Shown here one piece after another: positions 1-8,748 of a DNA stretch of 64,000 bases. This DNA comes from Streptomyces sp. XY006 (GTDB lineage: Bacteria > Actinomycetota > Actinomycetes > Streptomycetales > Streptomycetaceae): NCBI RefSeq assembly GCF_002237655.1, contig NZ_NOKT01000012.1:124001-188000 (forward strand). The letters are read 5' to 3'. Numbering within the stretch: position 1 is the first letter of the stretch; each line of letters begins with the position of its first letter. A program made the translations under genes and the position numbers. Below the pieces are notes generated by a model that was not told the DNA's origin, ran no database searches, and saw only the letters and a program-made list of their open reading frames with translations.

Positions 1-1
1 G

Positions 2-565
2 ACGCCGAGCTGGGCGCTCTCCGGCGACCACGTCCTCGACCCGCACGGCTCGGCCTGGCCGATCCACCTGCAGCTGCCCGGCCGCGCCAACAAGGCCAAC
101 GCCGCCTCCTCGGCCGCCGTCGCCGCCGTGTTCGGAGTGCCGCCGCAGGTCGCGCTGGAGCGCATGTACCAGGTGCAGGCGGTGGCCGGACGGTACGACG
201 TCGTGCAGTTCCAGGGCCGCGACCTCAGGCTCCTGCTCGCGAAGAACCCGGCCGGCTGGCTGGAGACGTTCTCCCTGATCGACCAGCCGCCCGCCCCGGT
301 CATCCTGTCCGTGAACGCGCGCTCGGCCGACGGCACCGACACCTCCTGGCTGTGGGACGTCGACTACACGCGCCTGACCGGCCACCCGATCTGCGTGGTG
401 GGTGACCGCCGGCTCGACCTGGCGGTGCGCCTGGAGGTCGCCGACCAGCACTTCCAGGTCTACGAGAACCTCGACCAGGCCGTGGCGGCGTGCCCGCCGG
501 GGCGCATCGAGGTCATCGCCAACTACACGGCGTTCCAGGACCTGCGCCGCCGCGTCGGCAACTGA
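2..565 (+). CDS. murT: MurT, lipid II isoglutaminyl synthase subunit (5' end cut by window)
   Basis: C-terminal part of a Mur-ligase-like protein that, with GatD, amidates the D-glutamate of lipid II to D-isoglutamine using ATP and glutamine-derived ammonia. The frame is open from base 2. It begins in the Mur ligase central domain (residues reading LPGRANKANAASSAAVAAVF) and continues into the MurT C-terminal domain (DUF1727), which contains the acidic stretch DGTDTSWLWDVDY thought to supply an Asp to the GatD active site. The gene runs directly into gatD 23 nt downstream, the conserved murT-gatD order of Gram-positive bacteria. The missing N-terminus with the ATP-binding region lies upstream of the window. 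Identification is firm from the sequence plus the neighbour. Confidence 0.93.
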   Translation, partial: TPSWALSGDHVLDPHGSAWPIHLQLPGRANKANAASSAAVAAVFGVPPQVALERMYQVQAVAGRYDVVQFQGRDLRLLLAKNPAGWLETFSLIDQPPAPVILSVNARSADGTDTSWLWDVDYTRLTGHPICVVGDRRLDLAVRLEVADQHFQVYENLDQAVAACPPGRIEVIANYTAFQDLRRRVGN

Positions 566-588
566 GCACGAGACGTCAGGGGACTTTT

Positions 589-1317
589 GTGAGCGACAAC
601 CAACTGCGGATCGTCTGGATCTACCCGGACCTGCTCAGCACCTACGGCGACCAGGGCAACGTCCTCGTCGTGGAGCGCCGGGCGCGGCAGCGCGGCCTGG
701 ACGTGGCCCGGCTGGACGTGCGCAGCGACCAGCCGATCCCGACCTCCGGGGACATCTACCTGATCGGCGGCGGCGAGGACCGGCCGCAGCGGCTCGCGGC
801 CGAGCGGCTGCGCCGGGACGGCGGGCTGACCCGGGCCGTGGAGAACGGCGCCATCGTGTTCTCCGTGTGCGCCGGCTACCAGATCCTCGGCCACGAATTC
901 ATCAACGACCTCGGCCAGCGCGAGCCCGGCCTCGGGCTGCTGGACGTGGTCTCGGTGCGCGGCGAGGGCGCGCGGTGCGTCGGCGACGTCCTGGGCGACG
1001 TCGACCAGCGGCTCGGCCTGCCCCCGCTGACCGGCTTCGAGAACCACCAGGGCGTCACGCACCTCGGACCCACCGCCCGCCCGCTCGCCCGGGTGCGCTT
1101 CGGCAACGGCAACGGCACGGGCGACGGCACGGAGGGCGCGTACAACGACACGGTCTTCGGCACGTACATGCACGGCCCGGTGCTCGCGCGCAACCCGCTG
1201 ATCGCGGACCTGCTGCTGAAGCTGGCCCTCGATGTCAACGCGCTGCCGCCGACCGACGACCGCTGGTACGAGGCGCTGCGCAACGAGCGCATCGCCGCTG
1301 CTCAGCAGCCCGCGTAG
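589..1317 (+). CDS. gatD: GatD, lipid II isoglutaminyl synthase glutamine amidotransferase subunit
   Basis: 242-residue class I glutamine amidotransferase of the CobB/CobQ-like group that hydrolyses glutamine and passes ammonia to MurT. The nucleophile is Cys94 in the motif VFSVCAGYQILG, and the catalytic His is about residue 195 in GTYMHGP. Residue 94 is also the position reported for the Streptococcus pneumoniae GatD nucleophile. The GTG start at 589 is chosen because a CAGGGGA ribosome site lies about 8 nt upstream and the family N-terminus (LRIVWIYPDLLSTYGDQGN) starts there. An in-frame start 99 nt upstream would overlap murT. Probably cotranscribed with murT. Soluble cytoplasmic protein working at the membrane substrate lipid II. 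Confidence 0.95.
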   Translation: MSDNQLRIVWIYPDLLSTYGDQGNVLVVERRARQRGLDVARLDVRSDQPIPTSGDIYLIGGGEDRPQRLAAERLRRDGGLTRAVENGAIVFSVCAGYQILGHEFINDLGQREPGLGLLDVVSVRGEGARCVGDVLGDVDQRLGLPPLTGFENHQGVTHLGPTARPLARVRFGNGNGTGDGTEGAYNDTVFGTYMHGPVLARNPLIADLLLKLALDVNALPPTDDRWYEALRNERIAAAQQPA

Positions 1318-1330
1318 GCACAGCGCCGCA

Positions 1331-1347
1331 GCGTGCCCGGGGCACGC
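1331..1347 (+). terminator. Hairpin after gatD, possible terminator
   Basis: GCGTGC (1331-1336), a 5-nt loop CCGGG and GCACGC (1342-1347) form a GC-rich hairpin 13 nt past the gatD stop. There is no U-tract, as is common in Streptomyces. It would separate murT-gatD from pfkA. Role is inferred from position. Confidence 0.4.
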
Positions 1348-1519
1348 GTCAACCTGCTGGTCAACAGCCCGTATGACGGCCCATCCGCACAGGTGAGCGG
1401 GGTCGTCCAGCAGGCGGACGCGTGCTTCGGTCCGGCCCCTCGAAGCCGCTAGGGTGGCGGGGATTCCAGCCGGACAACGTGGTCCGGCCCCGGCCCACGT
1501 CGATAAGGTTTCTCGGGCT

Positions 1520-2545
1520 ATGCGCATTGGTGTCCTCACGTCCGGCGGCGACTGCCCCGGCCTGAACGCCGTCATCCGGTCCGTCGTGCACCGTGCCGTC
1601 GTCGACCACGGCGACGAGGTCATCGGCTTCCGGGACGGCTGGAAGGGCCTCCTGGAGTGCGACTACCTCAAGCTCGACCTCGACGCGGTGGGCGGCATCC
1701 TCGCCCGCGGCGGCACGATTCTCGGGTCCTCCCGTGTCCAGCCCTCCCATCTGCGGGACGGTGTGGAGCGGGCCAGGGGCCATGTCGAGGAGCTCGGCCT
1801 CGACGCGATCATCCCCATCGGCGGTGAAGGCACGCTCAAGGCCGCGCGGCTGATGTCGGACAGCGGGCTGCCCGTGGTGGGTGTGCCGAAGACCATCGAC
1901 AACGACATCGCGGTCACGGACGTCACGTTCGGCTTCGACACGGCCGTCGGGGTGGCGACCGAGGCGCTGGACCGCCTGAAGACCACGGCCGAGTCGCACC
2001 AGCGGGTCCTCGTCGTCGAGGTCATGGGCCGGCACACCGGCTGGATCGCGCTGCACTCCGGCATGGCGGCCGGCGCGCACGCCATCGTGGTGCCCGAGCG
2101 GCCCTTCGACATAGAGGAGCTGACCCGGCGGGTCGGCGAGCGGTTCGAGGCGGGCAAGCGCTTCGCGATCGTGGTCGCCGCGGAGGGTGCCAAGCCCCGG
2201 GCCGGGACCATGGAGTTCGACGAGGGCGGCAAGGACATCTACGGGCACGAGCGGTTCGCCGGCATCGCCCGGCAGCTCTCCGTCGAGCTGGAGCGGCGGC
2301 TGGGCAAGGAGGCGCGGCCGGTGATCCTCGGGCACGTGCAGCGCGGCGGTACGCCCACCGCGTACGACCGGGTGCTGGCCACGCGGTTCGGGTGGCACGC
2401 GGTGGAGGCCGTGCACCGGGGCGAGTTCGGACAGATGACCGCGCTGCGCGGGACCGACATTGTGATGGTGCCGCTGGCGGAGGCCGTGGAGACGCTGAAG
2501 ACCGTGCCGGACGAGCGGTACGAAGAGGCGGAGACCGTTCTCTGA
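1520..2545 (+). CDS. pfkA: 6-phosphofructokinase
   Basis: 341-residue ATP-dependent phosphofructokinase converting fructose 6-phosphate to fructose 1,6-bisphosphate in glycolysis. Motifs seen in order: TSGGDCPGLNAVIR (nucleotide loop), GGEGTLKAA, PKTIDNDI with the catalytic Asp region, EVMGRHTGWIA (substrate binding), and LGHVQRGGTPTAYDR near the C-terminus. The GGEGT motif, rather than the GGDD typical of pyrophosphate enzymes, argues for ATP as donor. The ATG at 1520 gives the family N-terminus MRIGVLTSGGDCPG; an earlier in-frame start at 1454 would add 22 unlikely residues. Its own promoter should lie in the 200 bp after gatD, where no clear hexamers were recognised. Streptomyces carry several pfkA paralogues, so which copy this is remains open. 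Confidence 0.96.
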   Translation: MRIGVLTSGGDCPGLNAVIRSVVHRAVVDHGDEVIGFRDGWKGLLECDYLKLDLDAVGGILARGGTILGSSRVQPSHLRDGVERARGHVEELGLDAIIPIGGEGTLKAARLMSDSGLPVVGVPKTIDNDIAVTDVTFGFDTAVGVATEALDRLKTTAESHQRVLVVEVMGRHTGWIALHSGMAAGAHAIVVPERPFDIEELTRRVGERFEAGKRFAIVVAAEGAKPRAGTMEFDEGGKDIYGHERFAGIARQLSVELERRLGKEARPVILGHVQRGGTPTAYDRVLATRFGWHAVEAVHRGEFGQMTALRGTDIVMVPLAEAVETLKTVPDERYEEAETVL

Positions 2546-2619
2546 GGTCGCGCTCGTTCCGCCGGATGCGGGTCCTGAGTGACCGGTCGCGCGGGACCCC
2601 GCACCCCTGACGTGTCGTA

Positions 2620-2651
2620 CCGCCCCCGGTCGCAGCGGCCACCGGGGGCGG
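2620..2651 (+). terminator. Strong hairpin terminator after pfkA
   Basis: Perfect 11-bp stem: CCGCCCCCGGT (2620-2630) and ACCGGGGGCGG (2641-2651) with a 10-nt loop, followed by a T-rich run. It lies 75 nt past the pfkA stop and 58 nt ahead of the CtaG-like gene, so it probably ends the pfkA transcript. Confidence 0.75.
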
Positions 2652-2709
2652 TTCTACTCTTGTGGGCGGACAACTTGCTGCACACCCCCACGAAACAGGA
2701 GCCGGCGGA

Positions 2710-3660
2710 ATGGATCACAGCGGGCACGGCATGACCATGGATCTGCCGCCGTTCACGCTGGGGCGAGGTCTGGAATGGTCGGCGGACCCGTTCTTCCTCG
2801 TCGCCTGCCTGGTGGGGCTGGCGCTGTACGGCTGGGGCGTGGTGCGGCTGGTGCGGCGTGGCGACAAGTGGCCCGTCGGCCGGACCGTCGCCTACACCCT
2901 GGGCGTGCTGAGCATCATGCTCATGATGTGCACCGGGCTGAACGACTACGGCATGGTCATGTTCAGCGTGCACATGGTGCAGCACATGGTGATCAGCATG
3001 GTCTCGCCGATCCTGATCCTGCTCGGGGCGCCGATCACCCTGGCGCTGCGGGCGCTGCCCACGGCGGGGCGGGGCCGCAAGGGGCCACGTGAGCTGCTGC
3101 TGATGTTTCTGCACAGCCGGTACATGCGGATCGTCACGCACCCGGCGTTCACGATCCCGCTGTTCATCGCGAGCCTGTACGGGCTGTACTTCACGCCGCT
3201 GTTCGACATGCTGATGGGCTCCAAGGCCGGGCACATCGCGATGATGGTGCACTTCCTCGCCGTCGGCCTGGTGTTCTTCTGGCCGATCATGGGCGTGGAC
3301 CCGGGGCCGCACCGGCCGGGCTATCTGATGCGGATGCTGGAGCTGTTCGCGGGCATGCCGTTCCACGCGTTCTTCGGCATCGCGCTGATGATGGCGTCCC
3401 AGCCGATGGTGTCGACCTTCGAGAACCCGCCCGCCTCCCTCGGCATCGAGGCGCTGTCCGACCAGAACGCTGCCGGAGGCATCGCCTGGGCGTTCAGCGA
3501 GATCCCGTCCGTGCTGGTCCTGATCGCGCTGCTGTTCCAGTGGTACGCCTCGGAGCAGCGGCAGGCCAGGCGCTCGGACCGGGCCGCCGAGCGGGACGGG
3601 GACAAGGAGCTGGAGGCGTACAACGCCTATCTGGCCTCGCTGAACACGCAGGGGCGCTGA
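2710..3660 (+). CDS. Cytochrome c oxidase assembly protein, CtaG/caa3 family
   Basis: 316-residue integral membrane protein of the CtaG_Caa3 family, implicated in copper delivery or assembly of cytochrome oxidase. After a His/Met-rich N-terminus (MDHSGHGMTM, suggestive of metal binding) there are about seven hydrophobic segments with many Met and His residues, for example MVMFSVHMVQHMVISMV and GHIAMMVHFLAVGLVFFWPI. The ATG at 2710 has an AGGAG site about 9 nt upstream. It ends with a charged cytoplasmic tail rich in Arg and Glu. Monocistronic between a terminator and a small membrane-protein gene. Copper-related function is family knowledge, not shown directly here. Confidence 0.85.
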   Translation: MDHSGHGMTMDLPPFTLGRGLEWSADPFFLVACLVGLALYGWGVVRLVRRGDKWPVGRTVAYTLGVLSIMLMMCTGLNDYGMVMFSVHMVQHMVISMVSPILILLGAPITLALRALPTAGRGRKGPRELLLMFLHSRYMRIVTHPAFTIPLFIASLYGLYFTPLFDMLMGSKAGHIAMMVHFLAVGLVFFWPIMGVDPGPHRPGYLMRMLELFAGMPFHAFFGIALMMASQPMVSTFENPPASLGIEALSDQNAAGGIAWAFSEIPSVLVLIALLFQWYASEQRQARRSDRAAERDGDKELEAYNAYLASLNTQGR

Positions 3661-3741
3661 GAACCGGCTCGTGTAGGGCCCGTGCGCGCCGGGCGCCCAC
3701 CGGGCACCATGGAGGGACCGGACCACGAGGAGGGTGTCACG

Positions 3742-3930
3742 ATGCCCGGTTCCACGCACGGTTCCAGCGGTTTCAACGGGACGAAGACCATGGGGGTGCT
3801 CACTCTGGGCGGCCTCGTCGTGGTGACGGCCTACACGGTGGCACTCGGCAGCAACGGCTGGCTGTGGTTCGGCTGGGTCGTCCTGGGCCTGATCACCCTG
3901 GGGATGGTGGTCACCACGCGCAGCACCTGA
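3742..3930 (+). CDS. Small two-helix membrane protein of unknown function
   Basis: 62-residue protein with a short polar N-terminus (MPGSTHGSSGFNGTKT) followed by two hydrophobic stretches (about residues 16-33 and 38-56) separated by SNGWLWFG. The ATG at 3742 is preceded by GAGGAGGG, a strong ribosome site, and the codon usage is GC3-rich, so it looks genuine despite its size. It is 81 nt after the CtaG-like gene and convergent with the histidine kinase ending 4 nt away. No family was recognised; a role with the upstream oxidase assembly factor is possible but unsupported. Confidence 0.7.
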   Translation: MPGSTHGSSGFNGTKTMGVLTLGGLVVVTAYTVALGSNGWLWFGWVVLGLITLGMVVTTRST

Positions 3931-3934
3931 CGGC

Positions 3935-5149
3935 TCACTCCCGGGTCAGCCGGCCCGCCGAGTGCACACCCGGCTGGTACTTCGGGAGACGGACGGTGAT
4001 CTTCATGCCGGCACCGACCGCGGTCTCGATCACGAGGCCGTGGTCGTCGCCGTAGACCTGGCGGAGCCGGTCGTCGACGTTGGACAGGCCGATGCCGCCC
4101 GAGGGGCTGGCCTCGCGGGCGAGGATGCGGCGCAGCAGTCCGGGGTCCATGCCCGCGCCGTCGTCCTCGATGACGACCAGGGCCTCGGCTCCCGCGTCCT
4201 GGGCGGTGATCTGGATGTGGCACTTGCCCGAGGAGACGGCCTTGCCCTCCAGGCCGTGCTTGACGGCGTTCTCCACGAGCGGCTGCAGGCACAGGAAGGG
4301 CAGTGCGACGGGCAGCACCTCCGGCGCTATCTGCAGGGTGACGGAGAGGCGCTCGCCGAAGCGTGCGCGCACCAGGGCCAGGTAGTGGTCGATGGCGTGC
4401 AGCTCGTCGGCGAGGGTGGTGAAGTCGCCGTGCCGGCGGAACGAGTAGCGGGTGAAGTCGGCGAACTCCAGCAGCAGCTCGCGGGCGCGCTCGGGGTCGG
4501 TGCGGACGAAGCTCGCGATCACCGCGAGCGAGTTGAAGATGAAGTGCGGGGAGATCTGGGCGCGCAGCGCCTTGATCTCGGCCTCGATGAGGCGGGTGCG
4601 GGACCGGTCCAGGTCCGCCAGTTCGAGCTGCACCGAGACCCAGCGGGCGACCTCGCCGGCGGCCCGGACCAGGACGGCGGACTCGCGGGGCGCGCAGGCG
4701 ACCAGGGCGCCGTGGACCCGGTCGTCGACGGTGAGCGGGGCGACGACCGCCCAGCGCACCGAGCAGTCCAGGCGGTCGCAGGTCAGGGCGAAGGCCTCGC
4801 CCCGGCCGGAGTCCAGGGGGCCCGCGAGGCGTTCCATGATCTCGGAGCGGTGGTGGGCGCCGTCGCCGTCCCAGACCAGGACCTGTTCGCGGTCGGTGAG
4901 GCAGAGGGCGTCGGTGCCGAGCAGCGAGCGCAGTTTCCGGGCGGACTTGCGCGCGGTCTCCTCGGTCAGGCCGGCCCGCAGCGGCGGCGCGGCGAGGGAG
5001 GCGGTGTGCAGGGTCTCGAAGGTGGCGTGCTCCACGGGGGTGCCGAGACCGGCGAGGCTCTTGGCCCGGGCGGTGCGCCGGCCGAGCCAGACGCCGAGGG
5101 CCAGGACGGGGAGCACGGCGACGCACAGGCCGGCCAGGAAGTCGCTCAT
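3935..5149 (-). CDS. LytS/YehU-type sensor histidine kinase
   Basis: 404-residue kinase with one N-terminal membrane helix (residues 3-22), a GAF-like sensory region (about 60-175) and a His_kinase/HATPase module. Phospho-acceptor His202 is in the LytS-type motif AQISPHFIFNSL; the N-box is LQPLVENAVKHG, and the ATP lid carries DDGAGMDP and GIGLSNVDDRL. The start at 5149 overlaps the stop of the upstream symporter gene by 4 nt (ATGA) and has GGAGG 8 nt upstream. Last gene of the LytTR - DUF485 - symporter - kinase operon, so it most likely senses a signal related to the transported solute and phosphorylates the LytTR regulator. Lack of several membrane helices separates it from classic LytS. 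Confidence 0.92.
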   Translation of the reverse strand: MSDFLAGLCVAVLPVLALGVWLGRRTARAKSLAGLGTPVEHATFETLHTASLAAPPLRAGLTEETARKSARKLRSLLGTDALCLTDREQVLVWDGDGAHHRSEIMERLAGPLDSGRGEAFALTCDRLDCSVRWAVVAPLTVDDRVHGALVACAPRESAVLVRAAGEVARWVSVQLELADLDRSRTRLIEAEIKALRAQISPHFIFNSLAVIASFVRTDPERARELLLEFADFTRYSFRRHGDFTTLADELHAIDHYLALVRARFGERLSVTLQIAPEVLPVALPFLCLQPLVENAVKHGLEGKAVSSGKCHIQITAQDAGAEALVVIEDDGAGMDPGLLRRILAREASPSGGIGLSNVDDRLRQVYGDDHGLVIETAVGAGMKITVRLPKYQPGVHSAGRLTRE

Positions 5150-6861
5150 GCCGTCACCTCCGTGCGCAGTTCCTCGGGCAGGTGGAAGCGGGCCAGGACC
5201 CCGGCCGTGCCCGGCGGGACGCGGCCGGGGGTGGCGAGGGACACCAGGATCATCGTGAGGAAGCCGAGCGGCACCGACCACAGGGCCGGCCAGGCGAGCA
5301 GGGCGTGCAGGGCGGCGCCCCGGCCCGGGTAGCCCGCCATGGTCGCGGCGACCGCGAGCAGGGCGGAGCCGCCTCCGACCAGCATCCCGGCGGCGGCGCC
5401 GGGCGGGGTCAGCCGCCGCCACCAGATGCCGAGGACCAAAAGCGGACAGAAGGAGGACGCCGACACGGCGAAGGCGAGGCCCACCGCGTCGGCGACCGGC
5501 AGCCCGCCGACCAGGACGCTCGCCGCGAGGGGCACGACCATGGCCAGGACGGTCCCGAGCCGGAAGTGCCGCACGCCCCGGGAGGGCAGCACGTCCTGGG
5601 TGAGCACGCCCGCGACGGCCATGGTCAGGCCCGAGGCCGTGGACAGGAACGCGGCGAAGGCGCCGCCCGCGACCAGGGCCCCCAGCAGATCGCCGCCCAC
5701 TCCCCCGATCATCCGGTCGGGCAGCAGGAGGACGGCGGCGTCCGGGTCCCCGGTGAGGGTCAGTTCGGGGGCGTAGAGGCGGCCCAGGGCGCCGTAGACG
5801 GGGGGCAGGAGGTAGAAGGCGCCGATCAGGCCGAGGACGGCGACGGTGGTGCGGCGGGCGGCGACGCCGTGCGGGCTCGTGTAGAAGCGGACCACCACGT
5901 GGGGCAGGCCCATGGTGCCGAGGAACGTGGCGAGGATCAGTCCGTAGGTGGCGTAGAGGGGGCGTTCCGCGCGGCTCTCGGCCTGGGACGGGGAGAGGTC
6001 GCCGCCGCCGCTGCGCTCGGCTTCGGGGACGGCCGCGCCCCGGGCGAAGGTGAGGCGGGTGCCGCCTTCGATGTGGTGGGTGCCGGCGGGCAGGTCGAGG
6101 CGGGTCCCGGTGTGGGTGCGGCCGTCGACGGTGCCGGTGACCGTGACGGTCAGGGGACGCTCCAGCTTCAGGTCGACGCTGTCGTCGACGCGGACGACGC
6201 GCTGCTCGCGGAAGGTGGCCGGTTCGTCGAAGGCGTGGCGCGGGGCGCCGTCGCTCTGCCAGGCGAGGACCAGGAAGAGGGCGGGGACGAGCAGGGCCGT
6301 CAGCTTCAGCCAGTACTGGAAGGCCTGGACGAAGGTGATGCTGCGCATGCCGCCGGCGGCGACGGTCGCGGTGACGACGACGGCGACGATCACGCCACCC
6401 AGCCAGTCGGGCGCCCCGGTCAGCACGGTCAGGGTGAGCCCGGCTCCCTGCAGCTGGGGCAGCAGGTACAGCCAGCCGACGCCGACGACGAAGGCTCCGG
6501 CGAGCCGACGCACGGCCTGGGAGGCGAGGCGGGCCTCGGCGAAGTCGGGCAGCGTGTAGGCGCCGGAGCGGCGCAGCGGGGCGGCGACGAAGAGCAGCAG
6601 GACGAGGTAGCCGGCGGTGTAGCCGACCGGGTACCAGAGCATGTCGGGGCCCTGGACGAGGACCAGGCCGGCGATGCCGAGGAAGGACGCGGCGGAGAGG
6701 TACTCGCCGCTGATGGCCGCGGCGTTCAGACGCGGGCCGACGGTGCGGGAGGCGACGTAGAAGTCGGAGGTGGTGCGGGAGATGCGCAGGCCGAAGGCGC
6801 CGACCAGGACCGTGGCGACGACGACGAGGGCGACGGCGGGGACGGCGTAGCTGGAGTTCAT
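5146..6861 (-). CDS. Solute:sodium symporter (acetate/monocarboxylate permease-like)
   Basis: 571-residue SSS-family transporter with about 13 predicted membrane helices, resembling ActP/MctC-type monocarboxylate symporters. Family signatures include DFYVASRTVGPRLNAAAISG at the N-terminus and the Na-site region GGAFAAFLSTASGLTMAVAG. Between two helices (roughly residues 205-300) lies a soluble insertion rich in Thr, Val and Arg, which is probably extracytoplasmic. The ATG at 6861 is chosen because it gives the normal N-terminus (MNSSYAVPAVALVVVATVL); the ribosome site is weak. A DUF485 gene immediately upstream is the usual partner of acetate-type symporters. Substrate (acetate, pyruvate or another short acid) is inference. 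Confidence 0.9.
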   Translation of the reverse strand: MNSSYAVPAVALVVVATVLVGAFGLRISRTTSDFYVASRTVGPRLNAAAISGEYLSAASFLGIAGLVLVQGPDMLWYPVGYTAGYLVLLLFVAAPLRRSGAYTLPDFAEARLASQAVRRLAGAFVVGVGWLYLLPQLQGAGLTLTVLTGAPDWLGGVIVAVVVTATVAAGGMRSITFVQAFQYWLKLTALLVPALFLVLAWQSDGAPRHAFDEPATFREQRVVRVDDSVDLKLERPLTVTVTGTVDGRTHTGTRLDLPAGTHHIEGGTRLTFARGAAVPEAERSGGGDLSPSQAESRAERPLYATYGLILATFLGTMGLPHVVVRFYTSPHGVAARRTTVAVLGLIGAFYLLPPVYGALGRLYAPELTLTGDPDAAVLLLPDRMIGGVGGDLLGALVAGGAFAAFLSTASGLTMAVAGVLTQDVLPSRGVRHFRLGTVLAMVVPLAASVLVGGLPVADAVGLAFAVSASSFCPLLVLGIWWRRLTPPGAAAGMLVGGGSALLAVAATMAGYPGRGAALHALLAWPALWSVPLGFLTMILVSLATPGRVPPGTAGVLARFHLPEELRTEVTA

Positions 6862-6872
6862 GGGCGTGGAAG

Positions 6873-7238
6873 TCAGCGGTCCTCGACGAGACGGACGAAG
6901 TCGCGCTCGTTGCGCTCGGCGCGGCGGACGTACCAGCGGGCGAGCAGGACCAGGGGGAGGTAGAGGCCGAAGCCGAGGACGGCCCACTCCAGGCGGCGGG
7001 CGTCGGGCATGGCGGCGAAGAGCAGCGGGAGCGGGCCGACGAGCAGGCCGAGGACGGCGAAGACGGTGAGGGCGGCGCGCAACTGGGTGCGCATCAGGGA
7101 GCGGACGTAGGTGTGGCCGAGGGTGGTCTGCTCGTCGATCTCGGTGCGCGGGCGGTAGTAGCCGGAGGCCCGCCGGGCCTGCCGGGGCGGGCCGGTGACG
7201 ACGACGCGGCGTTCGGTGTGGTCCTGGGGCACCGTCAT
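6873..7238 (-). CDS. DUF485 small membrane protein
   Basis: 121-residue protein with a polar N-terminus, then two membrane helices (about 58-76 and 85-101) and a basic C-terminal tail (WYVRRAERNERDF). DUF485 proteins are encoded next to ActP/MctC acetate symporters and are thought to be accessory subunits. Its ATG overlaps the stop of the LytTR regulator by 4 nt, and the symporter begins 11 nt beyond its stop, so translation is probably coupled. Confidence 0.88.
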   Translation of the reverse strand: MTVPQDHTERRVVVTGPPRQARRASGYYRPRTEIDEQTTLGHTYVRSLMRTQLRAALTVFAVLGLLVGPLPLLFAAMPDARRLEWAVLGFGLYLPLVLLARWYVRRAERNERDFVRLVEDR

Positions 7239-7984
7239 GTCCTCCTCATGAGCAGGTCGCGCAGTTCGCGCGTGTGGCGGCGGCTGACCTGCAGTTCCTC
7301 GGAGCCGACGAGGACGCTCACGGTGCCGGCGTCGAGGCGGAGTTCGCCGATGTGGCGCAGGGCGACGAGGTGTCGGCGGTGGATGCGGACGAAGCCGCGT
7401 GAGCGCCAGCGCTCCTCCAGGGTGGACAGCGGGATGCGGACCAGGTGGCTGCCCTTGACGGTGTGCAGGCGGGCGTAGTCGCCCTGGGCCTCGACGTGGG
7501 TGATGTCGTCGACGGCGACGAAGCGGGTCACGCCGCCGAGTTCGACGGGTATGTGGTCCGGGTCGGGTTCGCTCACGGGGATGCGGGGCGTGGCGCCGCG
7601 CAGCTCGGCGGCCCTGCGGACGGCCTCGGCCAGGCGTTCCTTGCGGACGGGTTTGAGGACGTAGTCGACGGCCTTGAGGTCGAAGGCCTGCACGGCGAAG
7701 TCCTCGTGGGCGGTGACGAACACGACGAGCGGCGGGCGGGCGAAGCCGGTGAGCAGCCGGGCCAGGTCGAGGCCGTCGAGCCCGGGCATCTGGATGTCGA
7801 GGAAGACGACGTCGATGGCCTCGGGTCCGCCCGGGCCGGACTCCAGGGCGCGGTTGATGCGGCGCAGCGCCTCGGTCGCGTCACCGGCGCCCTCCGCGCT
7901 GCCGATGCGGGGGTCGGCCTGCAGCAGGTAGAGCAGTTCCTCCAGGGAGGGGCGTTCGTCGTCGACAGCCAGGGCGCGCAGCAT
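7235..7984 (-). CDS. LytTR-family response regulator
   Basis: 249-residue two-component regulator. The receiver domain (1-125) has acidic residues DDE at 8-10 and the phosphorylation site Asp63 in VVFLDIQMPG, with the conserved Lys in YVLKPVRKERL. The C-terminal LytTR DNA-binding domain (about 145-245) contains FVAVDDITHVEAQGDYARLH and GFVRIHRRHLVAL. First gene of the operon that continues with DUF485, the symporter and the LytS-like kinase; all but one junction overlap by 4 nt. The regulator probably activates its own operon, as in other transporter-linked LytS/LytTR systems. Divergent from the Lrp-type gene. Confidence 0.94.
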   Translation of the reverse strand: MLRALAVDDERPSLEELLYLLQADPRIGSAEGAGDATEALRRINRALESGPGGPEAIDVVFLDIQMPGLDGLDLARLLTGFARPPLVVFVTAHEDFAVQAFDLKAVDYVLKPVRKERLAEAVRRAAELRGATPRIPVSEPDPDHIPVELGGVTRFVAVDDITHVEAQGDYARLHTVKGSHLVRIPLSTLEERWRSRGFVRIHRRHLVALRHIGELRLDAGTVSVLVGSEELQVSRRHTRELRDLLMRRT

Positions 7985-8106
7985 GAACGTGGAGTGTAGG
8001 GGCGATCCCTGCGTCTGGACACGTGCCGGGGGTGGACGTTCCCGCCGGACGCGGTGGCGGGGCCGGAGCGGGCGCGGGCCGGGGGGCCGGTGGATACAGT
8101 GCCCGC

Positions 8107-8592
8107 ATGAACAGCAGGTCCTCGGCGTTCGACGAACTCGACCGGAAGATCGTCACCGCGCTGATGGCGAACGCCCGGACGTCGTTCGCGGAGATCGGCA
8201 CGGCCATCGGGCTGTCGGCCACGGCGGTCAAGCGGCGCGTCGACCGGCTGCGCGAGACGGGCGTGATCACCGGGTTCACGGCGACCGTCAAGCCGTCGGC
8301 GCTGGGCTGGCGCACCGAGGCCTACGTCGAGGTGTACTGCGAGGGCGCCGCCCCGCCGCGGCGGCTGGCCGACGTCGTGCGCGACTACCCGGAGATCACC
8401 GCGGCGATGACCGTGACCGGTGGCGCGGACGCGCTGCTGCACGTGCGGGCGCGGGACGTGGAGCACTTCGAGGAGGTGCTGGAGCGCATCCGGCAGGAGC
8501 CGTTCATCCGGAAGACGATCAGCGTGATGGTGCTCTCCCATCTGCTGCCGGAGAGTCCGGAGGCGGGAGCCAGCCACCCGGCGCCCGAGTAG
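8107..8592 (+). CDS. Lrp/AsnC family transcriptional regulator
   Basis: 161-residue regulator with an N-terminal winged HTH (FDELDRKIVTALMANARTSF then IGLSATAVKRRVDRL) and a C-terminal RAM (ligand-binding) domain (about 70-150). The ATG at 8107 gives the family-typical N-terminus; an in-frame GTG 84 nt upstream would add a low-complexity Gly/Arg stretch. It precedes genes for dimethylargininase and ornithine aminotransferase, so it plausibly responds to arginine, ornithine or a related amino acid and controls them. That link is inferred from position. Confidence 0.93.
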   Translation: MNSRSSAFDELDRKIVTALMANARTSFAEIGTAIGLSATAVKRRVDRLRETGVITGFTATVKPSALGWRTEAYVEVYCEGAAPPRRLADVVRDYPEITAAMTVTGGADALLHVRARDVEHFEEVLERIRQEPFIRKTISVMVLSHLLPESPEAGASHPAPE

Positions 8593-8748
8593 CTCCCGGG
8601 CGGCGCAGCGTCCGTGCGCCGGCCGGGCGGAAGACGCAGCGTTCCTGCGTGGACGCGCAATCTTTGTTTCTTGTCGGCCCCCACCGTCAGTTCCTACCGT
8701 TGTGTCAACCCCCAGTCACACACCGTGAGGAAGCGGAGGGACCCCTTC

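Noticed and set aside
523..1623. 366-codon minus-strand frame over gatD
   Set aside because: Antisense shadow of gatD and the start of pfkA, no conserved residues.
2239..3759. 506-codon minus-strand frame opposite the CtaG-like gene
   Set aside because: Low-complexity antisense of a clear membrane protein gene with its own ribosome site; no recognisable motif.
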